NCBI GenBank assembly: GCA_035303945.1
Contig: DATGQZ010000032.1
Location: 41,759-105,758, forward strand
DNA: 64,000 nucleotides
DNA from: DATGMS01 sp035303945
GTDB lineage: Bacteria; Bacteroidota; Bacteroidia; Cytophagales; Cyclobacteriaceae
Direction: 5' to 3'
This document shows positions 26,936 through 35,981 of this stretch, in pieces. Every line of letters starts with the position of its first letter. Position 1 is the first letter of the stretch. The position numbers were made by a program, and so were the translations under genes. The notes beneath the pieces were generated by a model. That model had not been told where the DNA came from. It searched no databases and saw only the letters and a list, made by a program, of their open reading frames with translations.

Positions 26936-29842
26936 TTAATAAATGGAAGCCCTGATCCCGATGCTGTACGTTGCCATACGGGGGTAGTTTCCGTTGCCTC
27001 CGTTTCTCTCTGGTTCTAACCCTTCCCACTTGGTAAAGGTGAAAGCGTCCTGCGCATTCGCGTATAACCTGATATTTCTGATATTTCGGCCCAAATTATC
27101 AAAGGTATATCCTACCTGCAGCATCTTAATTCTAAAGAAGGAAGCGTCACTGAGCCATACATCACTCAACACCGCGTTAGAGCTAGCGCCGGTCCAAACT
27201 CTGGGGAATCGGCTGTTGGGGTTATTGGGCGTCCATCGATTTTCCATATATTCCTTTCGAGGAGCCCCCAGACTGTTGTTGGATCCGTCCATCAGCACGG
27301 GATAACCCTCCTGCCCTGATAATCTACCTGTACGCTTGCCAACACCTTGACCGAGGAAGCTGAAGTCCCATTTTCTAAACCTCAAGTCGAAGTTTACGGA
27401 AAAGTTCATGTGTGGGAATGGATCGCCTAGGTTGATCTTGTCCTTATCATTGATGATGCCGTCTCCATTCTGGTCCACATATCTGATATCTCCTGGAAGG
27501 GTATTGGGCAATTTGGCGCTGGTAGCATCTACTTCCTCTTGGCTCTGGAAGTAACCATTACTTTGATATCCGTAATAATTATCCAGTGCAATGCCGTTAT
27601 ACCAGATTTTGTCGTTGTTGTCTTTAAAGATCAAGGTGTCTGAGCGGGAATATCCGGCTTTTAAAACCTTATTGATGTTGTCGAAAAGCATACCGCCGAT
27701 GCTATAAGACACCTCCCCTACTTGATCGCTCCAGTTGGCAGAGATTTCCCAGCCTCTGTTTTCCACTTCCCCAATGTTAACGGAAGAGGTTAAGTAATAA
27801 GATCCAGTAAGCGGCGGAACTGGAAAATCGGAATAGATCAGGTCGAAGGAGTGTTTGTTGTACAACTCCCCAGTGAAGCTAAGTCTATCATTTAAGGTCG
27901 ATACATCAAGGCCGATGTTCCATTGCTTTTGCTTCTCCCAAGAGAATTGATAGTTGGGTACTCTCATCATCCAGCCCCAGGTGTTAACGATTTCCTGCCA
28001 CAGGTATGGCTCCACATCTTCATTACCAATTAAGCCATAAGAGGCGCGGAGTTTCAGGTTGCTCAAAGCACCGCTTTCTCTCAGCCCTGCCATAAAGCCT
28101 TCGTTTTGAATATTCCATGCCAAGGCTCCGGAGGGAAAGAATCCCCAACGATTCTCTGGCGCAAACTTACTGCTACCGTCTGTTCTTGCCGTCACTTCAA
28201 ACAGGTAGCGGTTGTCCAGTGAATAGTTCAATTTAGCAAAGAAGGAGGCCTTTGACACCTCGCGGTAGTCGGTGTAATTGTAATTCATGACTTCCGAACC
28301 TGCCACCAGATACAGCTTATCGCGCTCGCTTCTTAAGTCTCTTTCATAGTTGATGTTGGCCCGCGCGGTAATTTGGCTGACGGATACCCCTTGATTGGCT
28401 CCTACCTCATTGCTCCATATGGTAACAGGTTTGCCATCCCCGTCAAAGAATTTAAACGTCTCTCTCTTGTACTTGTCAGCAGATTTGTTGATCATGTAGG
28501 ACACGTTGCCATCGATGTGTAGATTATCGTTGATATGGTAACGAGGCCGTAGGTTGATGGTGCTTCGGTCGTGTAGGGCATTCCATGATCCTCCTCTGTG
28601 GATGGAAGCCACAGGGTTCATATTGTTGTGTAAGATATAATGTTCTTCCAAGCCAGCGTCATAAAATACCGGTTGCGTGGGGTTCATCCTCCAAGCGATC
28701 TGGTACAAGCCATGTCCGTCATTATTAGCACGCAGGCGGTCTACCTGCAACCTATGGGCATAAAAATCCGCCAACAACACAAATTTGTCGGCTATATTGA
28801 TATTGGTATTGAATCGTGCACTGAATTTATTGCTGCCTTCAAGGTCGTTCAAACCGTTTTCTCTGATATAACCCAGCATGAGGTTAAATGTACCCACACC
28901 TCCACCGCCGGAGATATTGGCAGAGGCATTGTAAGAAGAAGCCCTTCTTTCCATGATTTCATCCAGCCAATTCGTGTCGGTATAGTTGCCCGCCCTGGCT
29001 TGCGCAATCTGGTCCGCTGAAAACAATTCGGTCTGCCCCTGCATTGACCGGGCCTCATTGTTCAACATCATATAATCCGCTGAATTAACAAAATTGGGCA
29101 GGTCAATAGGATCACTAATGGCTGTCCAGGCATGTAGATCCACCTTAAACTGACCGGTTGTACCCCTTTCTGTTTCTATGATAATTACCCCATTGGCACC
29201 TCTAGAACCATACATTGCCGCCGATGCCGCATCTTTTAATACAGTGATGCTTTTTACCTGATTGGGGTCGATATCGGTGAGTGATTGCTCCATCCCGTCC
29301 ACGATCACCAGCGGCCCCGCATTCTGCAAGGTGCTGATCCCTCGAATAGAGATGGTCCCCGGTACACTGCCAGGCAGGTTATTACCTTGTAGCAAAGTAA
29401 CCCCAGCAATGGTACCGCTGAAGGCTTGCTCCAGCTTGGACAAAGGCCTGGTTTTCACCTTGTCCATATCCATCTCATCAATGGAAGAGGCCAAGTGCCT
29501 CCGCTCTACCTCATTATACCCCATCACGACCACTTCACCCAATGTCATACTTTGTTCAGATAGCTCCACGTCTATCCTGTTTCTGCCATTGGTACTGATT
29601 TCCTGGTCTTGGAAACCCATCATACTGAAAATCAGCGTTCCCTCTTCATTAATGGTGATTTGGTAGTTACCGTCCGCATTGGAAGTAGATCCAATGTTCG
29701 ACCCTTTGATCAAAATATTAACTCCCGGAATCGGAAAGCCTGTTTGATCGGTTATTTTTCCTTGGATCGTCCGCTGCTGGGCCTGTACGTTCAAGCTCAA
29801 ACACAGCAGGACAAGGATGAAAATTGCTGTAATTCTGCTCAT
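26936..29842 (-). CDS. SusC/RagA family TonB-linked outer-membrane transporter
   Basis: SusC-type TonB-dependent channel of 968 residues. Signal peptide 1-21 ends at VQAQ. A carboxypeptidase-regulatory-like domain (IQGKITDQTGFPIPGVNIL) covers about 25-100. The plug starts at TRPLSKLEQAFSGTIAGV and contains the SusC/RagA signature GTISIRGISTLQNAGPLVIVDG and the LKDAASAAMYGSRGANGVI motif; the rest is a 22-strand barrel. It imports glycan fragments with the SusD partner downstream. No FecI/FecR-type regulator is adjacent; the nearest regulator is XylR-like, 1.3 kb upstream on the same strand. Its A/T-rich leader has no consensus -7 box that I could find. Confidence 0.95.
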   Translation of the reverse strand: MSRITAIFILVLLCLSLNVQAQQRTIQGKITDQTGFPIPGVNILIKGSNIGSTSNADGNYQITINEEGTLIFSMMGFQDQEISTNGRNRIDVELSEQSMTLGEVVVMGYNEVERRHLASSIDEMDMDKVKTRPLSKLEQAFSGTIAGVTLLQGNNLPGSVPGTISIRGISTLQNAGPLVIVDGMEQSLTDIDPNQVKSITVLKDAASAAMYGSRGANGVIIIETERGTTGQFKVDLHAWTAISDPIDLPNFVNSADYMMLNNEARSMQGQTELFSADQIAQARAGNYTDTNWLDEIMERRASSYNASANISGGGGVGTFNLMLGYIRENGLNDLEGSNKFSARFNTNINIADKFVLLADFYAHRLQVDRLRANNDGHGLYQIAWRMNPTQPVFYDAGLEEHYILHNNMNPVASIHRGGSWNALHDRSTINLRPRYHINDNLHIDGNVSYMINKSADKYKRETFKFFDGDGKPVTIWSNEVGANQGVSVSQITARANINYERDLRSERDKLYLVAGSEVMNYNYTDYREVSKASFFAKLNYSLDNRYLFEVTARTDGSSKFAPENRWGFFPSGALAWNIQNEGFMAGLRESGALSNLKLRASYGLIGNEDVEPYLWQEIVNTWGWMMRVPNYQFSWEKQKQWNIGLDVSTLNDRLSFTGELYNKHSFDLIYSDFPVPPLTGSYYLTSSVNIGEVENRGWEISANWSDQVGEVSYSIGGMLFDNINKVLKAGYSRSDTLIFKDNNDKIWYNGIALDNYYGYQSNGYFQSQEEVDATSAKLPNTLPGDIRYVDQNGDGIINDKDKINLGDPFPHMNFSVNFDLRFRKWDFSFLGQGVGKRTGRLSGQEGYPVLMDGSNNSLGAPRKEYMENRWTPNNPNSRFPRVWTGASSNAVLSDVWLSDASFFRIKMLQVGYTFDNLGRNIRNIRLYANAQDAFTFTKWEGLEPERNGGNGNYPRMATYSIGIRASIY

Positions 29843-31169
29843 GTTAGATTAGTTAATGTTTTTCATAGATCAATAATTTAAACCAATAGATGTGTAGATG
29901 TAAATGTTGAATCAGACAAGCCTCCTTTCTTTACAATTTTGTTAATAATTATTTTTTGTTAGTCTTAAAACTGGAATAAAATTTTTAATCAAGCAAGCCG
30001 TTCACGTAAAAATTATGGTATTTTAAAAAAACGCTATGTTATGTTGTAACATTTATATTTTTTTTATCAAATGCTCATTATTCCCAATAATTCTCTGAAT
30101 TAATGCGTTATTATAAACATCTATTAGGACAGCGGAAGAAGGTAATTTTACATCGCCCTGATGACATATACCTCATTATGCCACTACTTAATGTTGAAGT
30201 CAAAACTGGGATATCCGGGATCTTTCAATTCAATTGATGGAAAGCTGAAGACACCATGCATAATGGGATAAGGGTGAAGCTTAACCAAGAATGGGGCAGC
30301 AAGCGTGATGTGGCTTGGCAATATGGACAGAATTGTGCAAAATATTTGTCGCCGGCATATCCATCACGAGAGAACTGATGCTGGAGAATTAGTCGTCCAG
30401 GACGTGTGCTTACCCGTTAGACTTCAATTTCAAATTTTAGCTTCAGACCATAAATTCCGGCCTCGGATCTAAAATGATCTAGTTCAACAGGTGAAAATTG
30501 CAGCATAAATATCCGAGTTTATAATTTCGCTGCCGAAATTTCTGCCAAAAGGTCCGAACACTTGAGCTCCGGAACCCGGATTTGGGCTTCCGATCTCGAA
30601 ATTTCGAGTTCAGAACCTGACACGTGGGGTTCCGAAGTACCCCTCCCCTCATCGGAAGTACCCCTCTTCGAGCTTCGAAAATAAATTTTCGTGCAATAAT
30701 GGTCAGGATTGTCCCATCCGATCCCGAATTTTTGGTTTTTGAATTGAAGAATTGGAAAAAGAAGGTCAAAATTTGGGGTTCCGAACCCCAACGTTGGAGT
30801 TCCGATCTCGACGCTTGTCAGTCTGATCTCCAAGGATGAGGTTCCGATAAGGGAGGGGGACATCCGAAGTGGCTCATGGGGCTCCAGATGTGGGAGGGGG
30901 TACTTCATAAGGGGGGGAGTACTTCGGAAGTGGTAAAGCTTTCTGATTTGCTGCGGAAGGACTACTTGGACACTTTTACCTAAATGCTGTGACACTTTCA
31001 TGTCATCTGATCAAATCTCCTGATGGAAGCTTTTTTAGACAAAAAGCAACGGGAATCCGAAAAACACTTCCATCTCTAAGTCTTTTTATCCCTTCGTGCC
31101 CAACTCACCAAGCCCCCTGATGGAGATAGAAGATGAGTTAGAGACATGCCCGCCAACGCCCTTCCACCA
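29843..31169. other. 1.3 kb gene-free region with a degenerate repeat array
   Basis: No convincing gene. The first 300 bases upstream of susC are A/T-rich and hold no clear consensus promoter. From 30130 to 30430 there is nondescript sequence with a 40-codon frame (30256-30378, starting MHNGIRVKLNQ) that I cannot support as a gene. From about 30440 to 30950 there is a degenerate 21-bp tandem array. The last 200 bases are unremarkable. Confidence 0.7.
30440..30950. repeat. Degenerate 21-bp tandem repeat array
   Basis: The motif (G/C)TTCCGA(T/A) recurs with a period of 21 bases. Units begin at 30566, 30587, 30608, 30629 and 30650 with exact 21-base spacing, and again at 30778, 30799, 30820 and 30841, then about every 20 bases to near 30924. 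Two units share TTCCGATCTCG and two share AAGTACCCCTC. Divergence is high and the array is broken between about 30690 and 30777. Because 21 is a multiple of 3, the minus strand reads as heptads (GTSDEGR, GTSEPHV, SGSELEI, SRSEAQI), which creates spurious open frames. Two short hairpins (30595-30608 and 30773-30791) lie in it. Confidence 0.75.
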
Positions 31170-32330
31170 CTACTTCCCTGCCAAATACCGCTTTCTGTAC
31201 TCAATAGGATTACATCCTTTGACTTGTTTGAACTGTCGCGCAATGTTTTTGCTATCGTTCAGGCCCATGTCCAAAGCAATTTCAAAAATAGTCTGGTCGG
31301 TCTCCAGTAGCTTTTGGGTAAATTTATCTATACGCAGGTTGAAAATGTATTTGTAAATCGGCATACCGGTGATTTGCAAAAATCTTTTTTCCAGCGAGCG
31401 CCGCGATAGGGGCACCTGTTTGACCACTTCCTCTACATGCAGGTTTTTTTCTATATTCTTGTGGATAAAGCGTAAGGTAGACGCAATGTAGGCGTCATTG
31501 GTGGCATAGATATCGGTCGACTGGCGGGTGATTACTTGGGTAGGTTTGACGACAATGTCGTAGGGCTCTGCCAAACCCTGGATCATCTTATCAAGCAAAT
31601 TGGCCGTGTTGTACCCACCTTTTTCAATGTCCAAGGCTACACTGGACAAAGGCGGATCAGAAAGCTCGCAGAGCATTTCGTCATTATCCACACCCAATAC
31701 GGCTACTTCTTCGGGAATTCTGATTTTGTTTTGGCGACAGGCTTCGGTAATATGCAGCCCTTGGTTATCATCACAAGCCATCAGCGCGATGGGCTTCGGC
31801 AAAGAGGTGAGCCATTGGCTCAAGGATTGGCTCTTGTAATACCACAAATCCGAAGAACGGGATTTTCTATGCTCAAAATAATGCACCTTATGGCCAGCCT
31901 CCTGTACCCTTTCTTCAAAGCCTTCGGCCCGCTCTCTGGACCATACGATATCATTGAAGCCGTAAAAGGCAAAATTGCGATAGCCCTTTTTCAAAAAGTA
32001 CTCCGCACCTATAATTCCGGTCTCCCGATAGGCGCCGGTGATATTGGGAATCTCCTTAAATCTTTCCTTAAAATCCTGTGCAATAACCGGGATACCTGAG
32101 GCAGTGATCTTATCTACATCTTTGTCATTGTAGAGCTGACCGATGATCCCATCCGCGCCCCAATCTTTGGCCCATTGCAGGATGCCTTCCATACCTATCG
32201 TCTCCCTATAGTACAGCGGCATGCGACAATAGGTCCAAGGGCCATGTTCCATAGAGTATTTTGAAATGCCTTTCAACAGGTTCTTACTGTACTCTTCGGC
32301 AAAATCCAGCAATAAAATGATCTTGTACAT
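31170..32330 (-). CDS. XylR-type AraC regulator with LacI-like sugar-binding domain
   Basis: Transcriptional regulator of 386 residues with the domain order of E. coli XylR: a periplasmic-binding-like sensor (about 1-275, with IILLLDFAEEYSKNLLKGIS at the start and the AVLGVDNDEMLCELSDPPLSSV signature near 210-230) and two AraC-type helix-turn-helix motifs (about 280-386, ending GCNPIEYRKRYL). Such regulators sense a sugar and activate uptake and catabolic genes. It is 35 bases downstream of the MFS transporter on the same strand, and probable targets are the surrounding sialidase-like, deacetylase, ROK and MFS genes. The ligand is unknown. Confidence 0.88.
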   Translation of the reverse strand: MYKIILLLDFAEEYSKNLLKGISKYSMEHGPWTYCRMPLYYRETIGMEGILQWAKDWGADGIIGQLYNDKDVDKITASGIPVIAQDFKERFKEIPNITGAYRETGIIGAEYFLKKGYRNFAFYGFNDIVWSRERAEGFEERVQEAGHKVHYFEHRKSRSSDLWYYKSQSLSQWLTSLPKPIALMACDDNQGLHITEACRQNKIRIPEEVAVLGVDNDEMLCELSDPPLSSVALDIEKGGYNTANLLDKMIQGLAEPYDIVVKPTQVITRQSTDIYATNDAYIASTLRFIHKNIEKNLHVEEVVKQVPLSRRSLEKRFLQITGMPIYKYIFNLRIDKFTQKLLETDQTIFEIALDMGLNDSKNIARQFKQVKGCNPIEYRKRYLAGK

Positions 32331-32365
32331 GTCGCAACCTGTTACAATCCTTTACTCCTTAGACT

Positions 32366-33616
32366 TTACTTCACCAACATTTTTTTCTTGGTAATCCTGG
32401 CATTGGTGACTAAGGGCTTAGCCCAAAGTCCTACACTTAATATATAACCCAATGTCAGCAATAGGAACAGCATGGCAAACCGAAGCCCTACCAGCTCAGC
32501 CAGTCCACCAATGATCAATGGAGCCACCGCCCCACCCGCTATGCCCGTGCACAAAATGCCGGAAAAGGTACCATGATGCCAACGCACGGAATTGAGCGCA
32601 AGGGAAACGATGATCGACCACATAACAGACGCAAAAAATCCTACCATGGGAAAAGCCAAAACGGACATCTCGGCACTTCCAAACAGGGCAATCAACAGGG
32701 ATATTATGGCCCCTGAAGTGAATATTACCAATACATGGCGGCTATCGAAAACCTTAAGCAACACCAAACCCAGCAAACAGCCTAGCGTAAGTAGACCCCA
32801 AAAGTTGGAAATGACCGATGCCCCCGTAGTGGTGGGATCGACATCATGATAAATCTGTAAAAACTTGGAGGCCCAGTTGGCCACACCCTGCTCGGTACCC
32901 ACATAACACATGATGCCCAGGAAAAACAAATGCACATAGCGATTGGCCAACAGCTCTTTAAAAGCCTTACCAGTATCTACTTTTTCCTCTTCCTTCAACT
33001 CCACCTGTGGGAATCTAACCAGGTACACGATCAAGGTCATAAGCAGGGCAATTACCGCAAATACCCAGTATAGCGAGACCCAACGCAAACCTTCGGGCAC
33101 CAAATCACTCAACAGATGGGCCAAGCCTGTTGGGGTCTCCGAATGAATATTGAGCACCAGATAGCTATATAACAAAGGGCTTAGGAAAGATGCTGCTCCA
33201 AAAGCCAACTGTCCAAAAACAGAGTTAAAGGCAAAATGCTCCTCGCCACCGGCCGTCCTTAATAAAGGATTGATCACCACCTGAAGCATGGCCATGCCGA
33301 TACCGATTATAAACAAGGATGTCAACGCTATGGGAAAACTCGGAACTAAAGCAAATAACAGCGCCCCTACAAATGCCAGAAAAAAGGCCGCAACCATTAC
33401 CCGTTTCTCTTTATACTTTTCTACCAAGATGCCGGAAGGAATAGACATAACTCCATAGGCGACAAAAAAAGAAAAAGGCAAAAAGCCAGCTAGCCCAATA
33501 CTTAGATCAAAGGAGTCGATAATGTCTGGAATAATGGGACCCAGAATATTCGTCAGAAAGGAGATGACAAAAAAGATGATCAATATCAGGATGACGAGTA
33601 GCGTATTCTTCTTCAT
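32366..33616 (-). CDS. MFS sugar transporter, FHS/FucP-like
   Basis: Major facilitator of 416 residues with 12 hydrophobic helices. It resembles the fucose/glucose/galactose FHS group: short N-terminus, ILGPIIPDIIDSFDLSIGLAGF in helix 1-2, GILVEKYKEKRVM in loop 2-3 and an NPLLRTAGGEEHFAFNSVFGQLAFGAAS stretch in the fourth helix, close to the FucP/GluP pattern. It should import a monosaccharide with H+. It is transcribed ahead of the XylR-like regulator and opposite the sialidase-like operon, which fits the uptake step of the locus. Confidence 0.85.
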   Translation of the reverse strand: MKKNTLLVILILIIFFVISFLTNILGPIIPDIIDSFDLSIGLAGFLPFSFFVAYGVMSIPSGILVEKYKEKRVMVAAFFLAFVGALLFALVPSFPIALTSLFIIGIGMAMLQVVINPLLRTAGGEEHFAFNSVFGQLAFGAASFLSPLLYSYLVLNIHSETPTGLAHLLSDLVPEGLRWVSLYWVFAVIALLMTLIVYLVRFPQVELKEEEKVDTGKAFKELLANRYVHLFFLGIMCYVGTEQGVANWASKFLQIYHDVDPTTTGASVISNFWGLLTLGCLLGLVLLKVFDSRHVLVIFTSGAIISLLIALFGSAEMSVLAFPMVGFFASVMWSIIVSLALNSVRWHHGTFSGILCTGIAGGAVAPLIIGGLAELVGLRFAMLFLLLTLGYILSVGLWAKPLVTNARITKKKMLVK

Positions 33617-33808
33617 TTTTTCCTCGGTAGACAGCCAGGCACTAGAGAAGACTAAAATAGTGTCTCCTGCAGGTTATGGTTTCAAAAGATAAAAAAATTT
33701 TCGTTGCAAAATGCGTATCCGCACCCACAAAAAACGTAAATCATTGAAAGTCCACAGCGGATTATAACGAAAGCAAGAAAAAGCTGGGAATAATGAATAT
33801 ACACTTAG

Positions 33809-34645
33809 CTATTGGCTAAAATCTACTAAGGCAGCTGCTCCCAACAAAGCAATGTTTTCGTTTTCGGAGATAGAAATTTTTAACCTCTCAATAGATTTCG
33901 GATAGATAAAATCGCTAAAGCTTTCATACATGGTATCTTTAAAAAAGTTAAAAGCTTTGGACACAGAACCTCCTATGATGATAACTTGTGGATCATACGC
34001 ATACAAAACCACTTGTACCGCTGCTCCGAAATGATAGCCAAAAGCCCTCCACTGATTTAAGGCCTTTTCATCACCCGCACAGGCCGCATGGTATGCTTCC
34101 ACGGCAGTAGTTTGGTGAAAGGCTTCAAAAAAATTACCACTGGCGTAGTATTCGATATTTTTATCCTTATAAGGCAACAGTCCAATCTCGCCTGCACCGC
34201 AATTGTGGCCGGTATACAGCCTGTTTTTGATGATGATCCCCGAACCAAGCCCGGTACCTATAGACATCCCTACCACCGTGTCAAAGCCCTTGGCGAGACC
34301 AAAACGATGCTCGCCCAGCGTGTAGCAGTTGACGTCGTTATTGACAAACACCGGCAACTTGAACCGCTCTTCTAAAATGCTTTTTAGCTCCACCTTTTTC
34401 CACGAAGGAATATTCGTAACATTATACACAATGCCGTTTTCTACATCCACTACGGAAGGTACGCCAATGCCGATGCCTTCCACCTCATCCTGAACAAGTG
34501 GACTGATCAGGCGGAAGACCTGCTCCATGGTGGAGTCAAAAGAATCCTTCTCCTTTAGAAAAGCCTTCTTTTGTTGAATGATCTCTCCTTGATGCTCTAT
34601 TCCGGCCTTTATCTTGGTCCCGCCTAAGTCAATCCCAATATTCAT
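33809..34645 (-). CDS. ROK family protein, sugar kinase-like, without zinc motif
   Basis: ROK protein of 278 residues, starting MNIGIDLGGTKIKAGI, the phosphate-1 motif of the actin-like ATPase fold. SIGTGLGSGI near 130-140 is the phosphate-2 motif. Known ROK kinases bind zinc through GEIGH and CxCGxxGCxE; here the corresponding parts read GAGEIGLLPY and NIEYYASGNFF, with neither the His nor the Cys residues. It is probably still a kinase, acting on the imported sugar (glucose, ManNAc and others are the family range). The ATG at 34645 was chosen because an upstream in-frame codon is TTG. It is divergent from the sialidase-like operon. Confidence 0.8.
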   Translation of the reverse strand: MNIGIDLGGTKIKAGIEHQGEIIQQKKAFLKEKDSFDSTMEQVFRLISPLVQDEVEGIGIGVPSVVDVENGIVYNVTNIPSWKKVELKSILEERFKLPVFVNNDVNCYTLGEHRFGLAKGFDTVVGMSIGTGLGSGIIIKNRLYTGHNCGAGEIGLLPYKDKNIEYYASGNFFEAFHQTTAVEAYHAACAGDEKALNQWRAFGYHFGAAVQVVLYAYDPQVIIIGGSVSKAFNFFKDTMYESFSDFIYPKSIERLKISISENENIALLGAAALVDFSQ

Positions 34646-34680
34646 TATCAATCTTCAGGTAAAATGGTAAAAAACCGCAA

Positions 34681-34688
34681 CAAAGGTA
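34681..34688 (-). promoter_or_regulatory. Bacteroidota -7 promoter box for the ROK gene
   Basis: Read on the minus strand the box is TACCTTTG, an exact TAnnTTTG, 36 bases ahead of the ATG. The -33 position holds a CTTTC stretch instead of TTTG. Confidence 0.5.
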
Positions 34689-34861
34689 TTCCACATAAAG
34701 AAGAAGTGAAAGCGTGTTTTGCGTATAAATTGCCTCACATTGCGCAGAGCCCTTCAGCTGGCGGCTTTGTGGGGAATAATACAAAATTATTCTCGCTCAA
34801 GTGGTATTATCCCTTTTCTTTGAAGTATTGTAATAACGAGTTTAAAGCAAATTAGCCCGAA

Positions 34862-35959
34862 ATGGACAAAAAAATCTTTGTAGTCAACGCCATGGCAGCT
34901 CTTTTGACCTTGGCTTGCACCTCTGGTAGCGATCAGGAAGCAGCTTCCCAAAAAGTAACAAATGAGGAAAAAGTGATGGTAAAGGATCTGACAACCATAG
35001 CATACGAGCATGTGTTTGAAGAGGAACGGCCTTTTGCCCAAAGTCATGCTTCTACTATTATTGATCTCGATGATGGTTACCTGTTGGCTTGGTTTGCTGG
35101 GTCACACGAGAAAAACGACGATGTTGGTATTTGGATGGCAAAAGGCAACCCAGGAAACTGGACCAAACCTGAATTGGCCGTCAAGATCAGAAATGACCCT
35201 CATTGGAATCCCGTATTGTTCCGCACGCCTGAAGGTAGAATTTACCTTTATTTTAAGGTCGGCAAGGAAATAGATTTTTGGGAAACCTGGGTGCAATATT
35301 CCGACGATCAGGGAGAAAGTTGGTCTGAGCCTATAGAACTGGTGGAAGGTGACAAGGGTGGTCGTGGGCCTGTGAGAAACCGACCTATAATCTTGTCTGA
35401 CGGTACCTGGCTTGCTCCAGCATCAAGCGAGCTTAATCGGGTTTGGGATGTTTTTGTGGATAGAAGCGAAGATGCTGGCAAAACATGGACTGCCACTGAA
35501 AAGCTCGAGCTAGACAGAAATGTCATCAAAGGAGAAGGGGTGATACAGCCGGCCCTATGGGAATCCAAACCCGGGCATGTGCACATGCTGATGCGAAGCT
35601 CCTCTGGAAAGATATGCAGAAGTGATTCTGAAGATTATGGCAAAACCTGGGGCCCTATCGTCGAAACAGCCCTGCCTAACAATAATAGTGGGATCGACAT
35701 TGCGCATATCGGTGGTGAATCCATTGCCTTGATCTATAACCCGGTGGGTGAAAATTGGGGAAAACGCTATCCTATTACCGTAGCCATTTCCAACGATAAT
35801 GGCCATTCCTGGCCTATAAAATTAGATATAGAACAGGGAGAAGGCGATGATGAACTTTCATACCCCTCCATATTTTATCAAGATGGGCACCTCATTGCAA
35901 GCTATACTTGGAACCGTGACAGAATTGCCTTTTGGAAAGGTAAATTGACGATGGAATGA
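34862..35959 (+). CDS. Sialidase-like lipoprotein (BNR/Asp-box propeller)
   Basis: Lipoprotein of 365 residues with lipobox LTLAC near Cys19. The body is a beta-propeller with four Asp-box repeats: SDDQGESW, SEDAGKTW, SEDYGKTW and SNDNGHSW. The widely distributed sialidase-like family pattern is visible: SHASTIIDL early, WNPVLF, RGPVRNRPIILSDGTWLAPASSE, an NNNSGIDIAHIGGE segment and a late SYPSIFYQDGHLIASYTW. True sialidases carry a RIP motif near the N-terminus, which I do not see, so activity on sialic acid is not supported. It is the first gene of a three-gene operon (22-base gap to the next). Confidence 0.8.
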   Translation: MDKKIFVVNAMAALLTLACTSGSDQEAASQKVTNEEKVMVKDLTTIAYEHVFEEERPFAQSHASTIIDLDDGYLLAWFAGSHEKNDDVGIWMAKGNPGNWTKPELAVKIRNDPHWNPVLFRTPEGRIYLYFKVGKEIDFWETWVQYSDDQGESWSEPIELVEGDKGGRGPVRNRPIILSDGTWLAPASSELNRVWDVFVDRSEDAGKTWTATEKLELDRNVIKGEGVIQPALWESKPGHVHMLMRSSSGKICRSDSEDYGKTWGPIVETALPNNNSGIDIAHIGGESIALIYNPVGENWGKRYPITVAISNDNGHSWPIKLDIEQGEGDDELSYPSIFYQDGHLIASYTWNRDRIAFWKGKLTME

Positions 35960-35981
35960 GCGTCATTGAAACACAGCCGAC

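Noticed and set aside
30256..30378. A 40-codon plus-strand frame starting MHNGIRVKLNQ
   Set aside because: No similarity that I recognise, no promoter box and no clear ribosome-binding site; left only as part of the gene-free region.
30440..30950. A CRISPR array
   Set aside because: Units are directly adjacent 21-bp repeats without conserved spacers of 30 or more bases, and no cas gene is in the window.
30519..31001. A 160-codon minus-strand open frame over the repeat array
   Set aside because: Its second half is made of the 21-bp units read as heptads, composition is low-complexity, and there is no ribosome-binding site or recognisable domain. It is explained by the repeat period being divisible by three.
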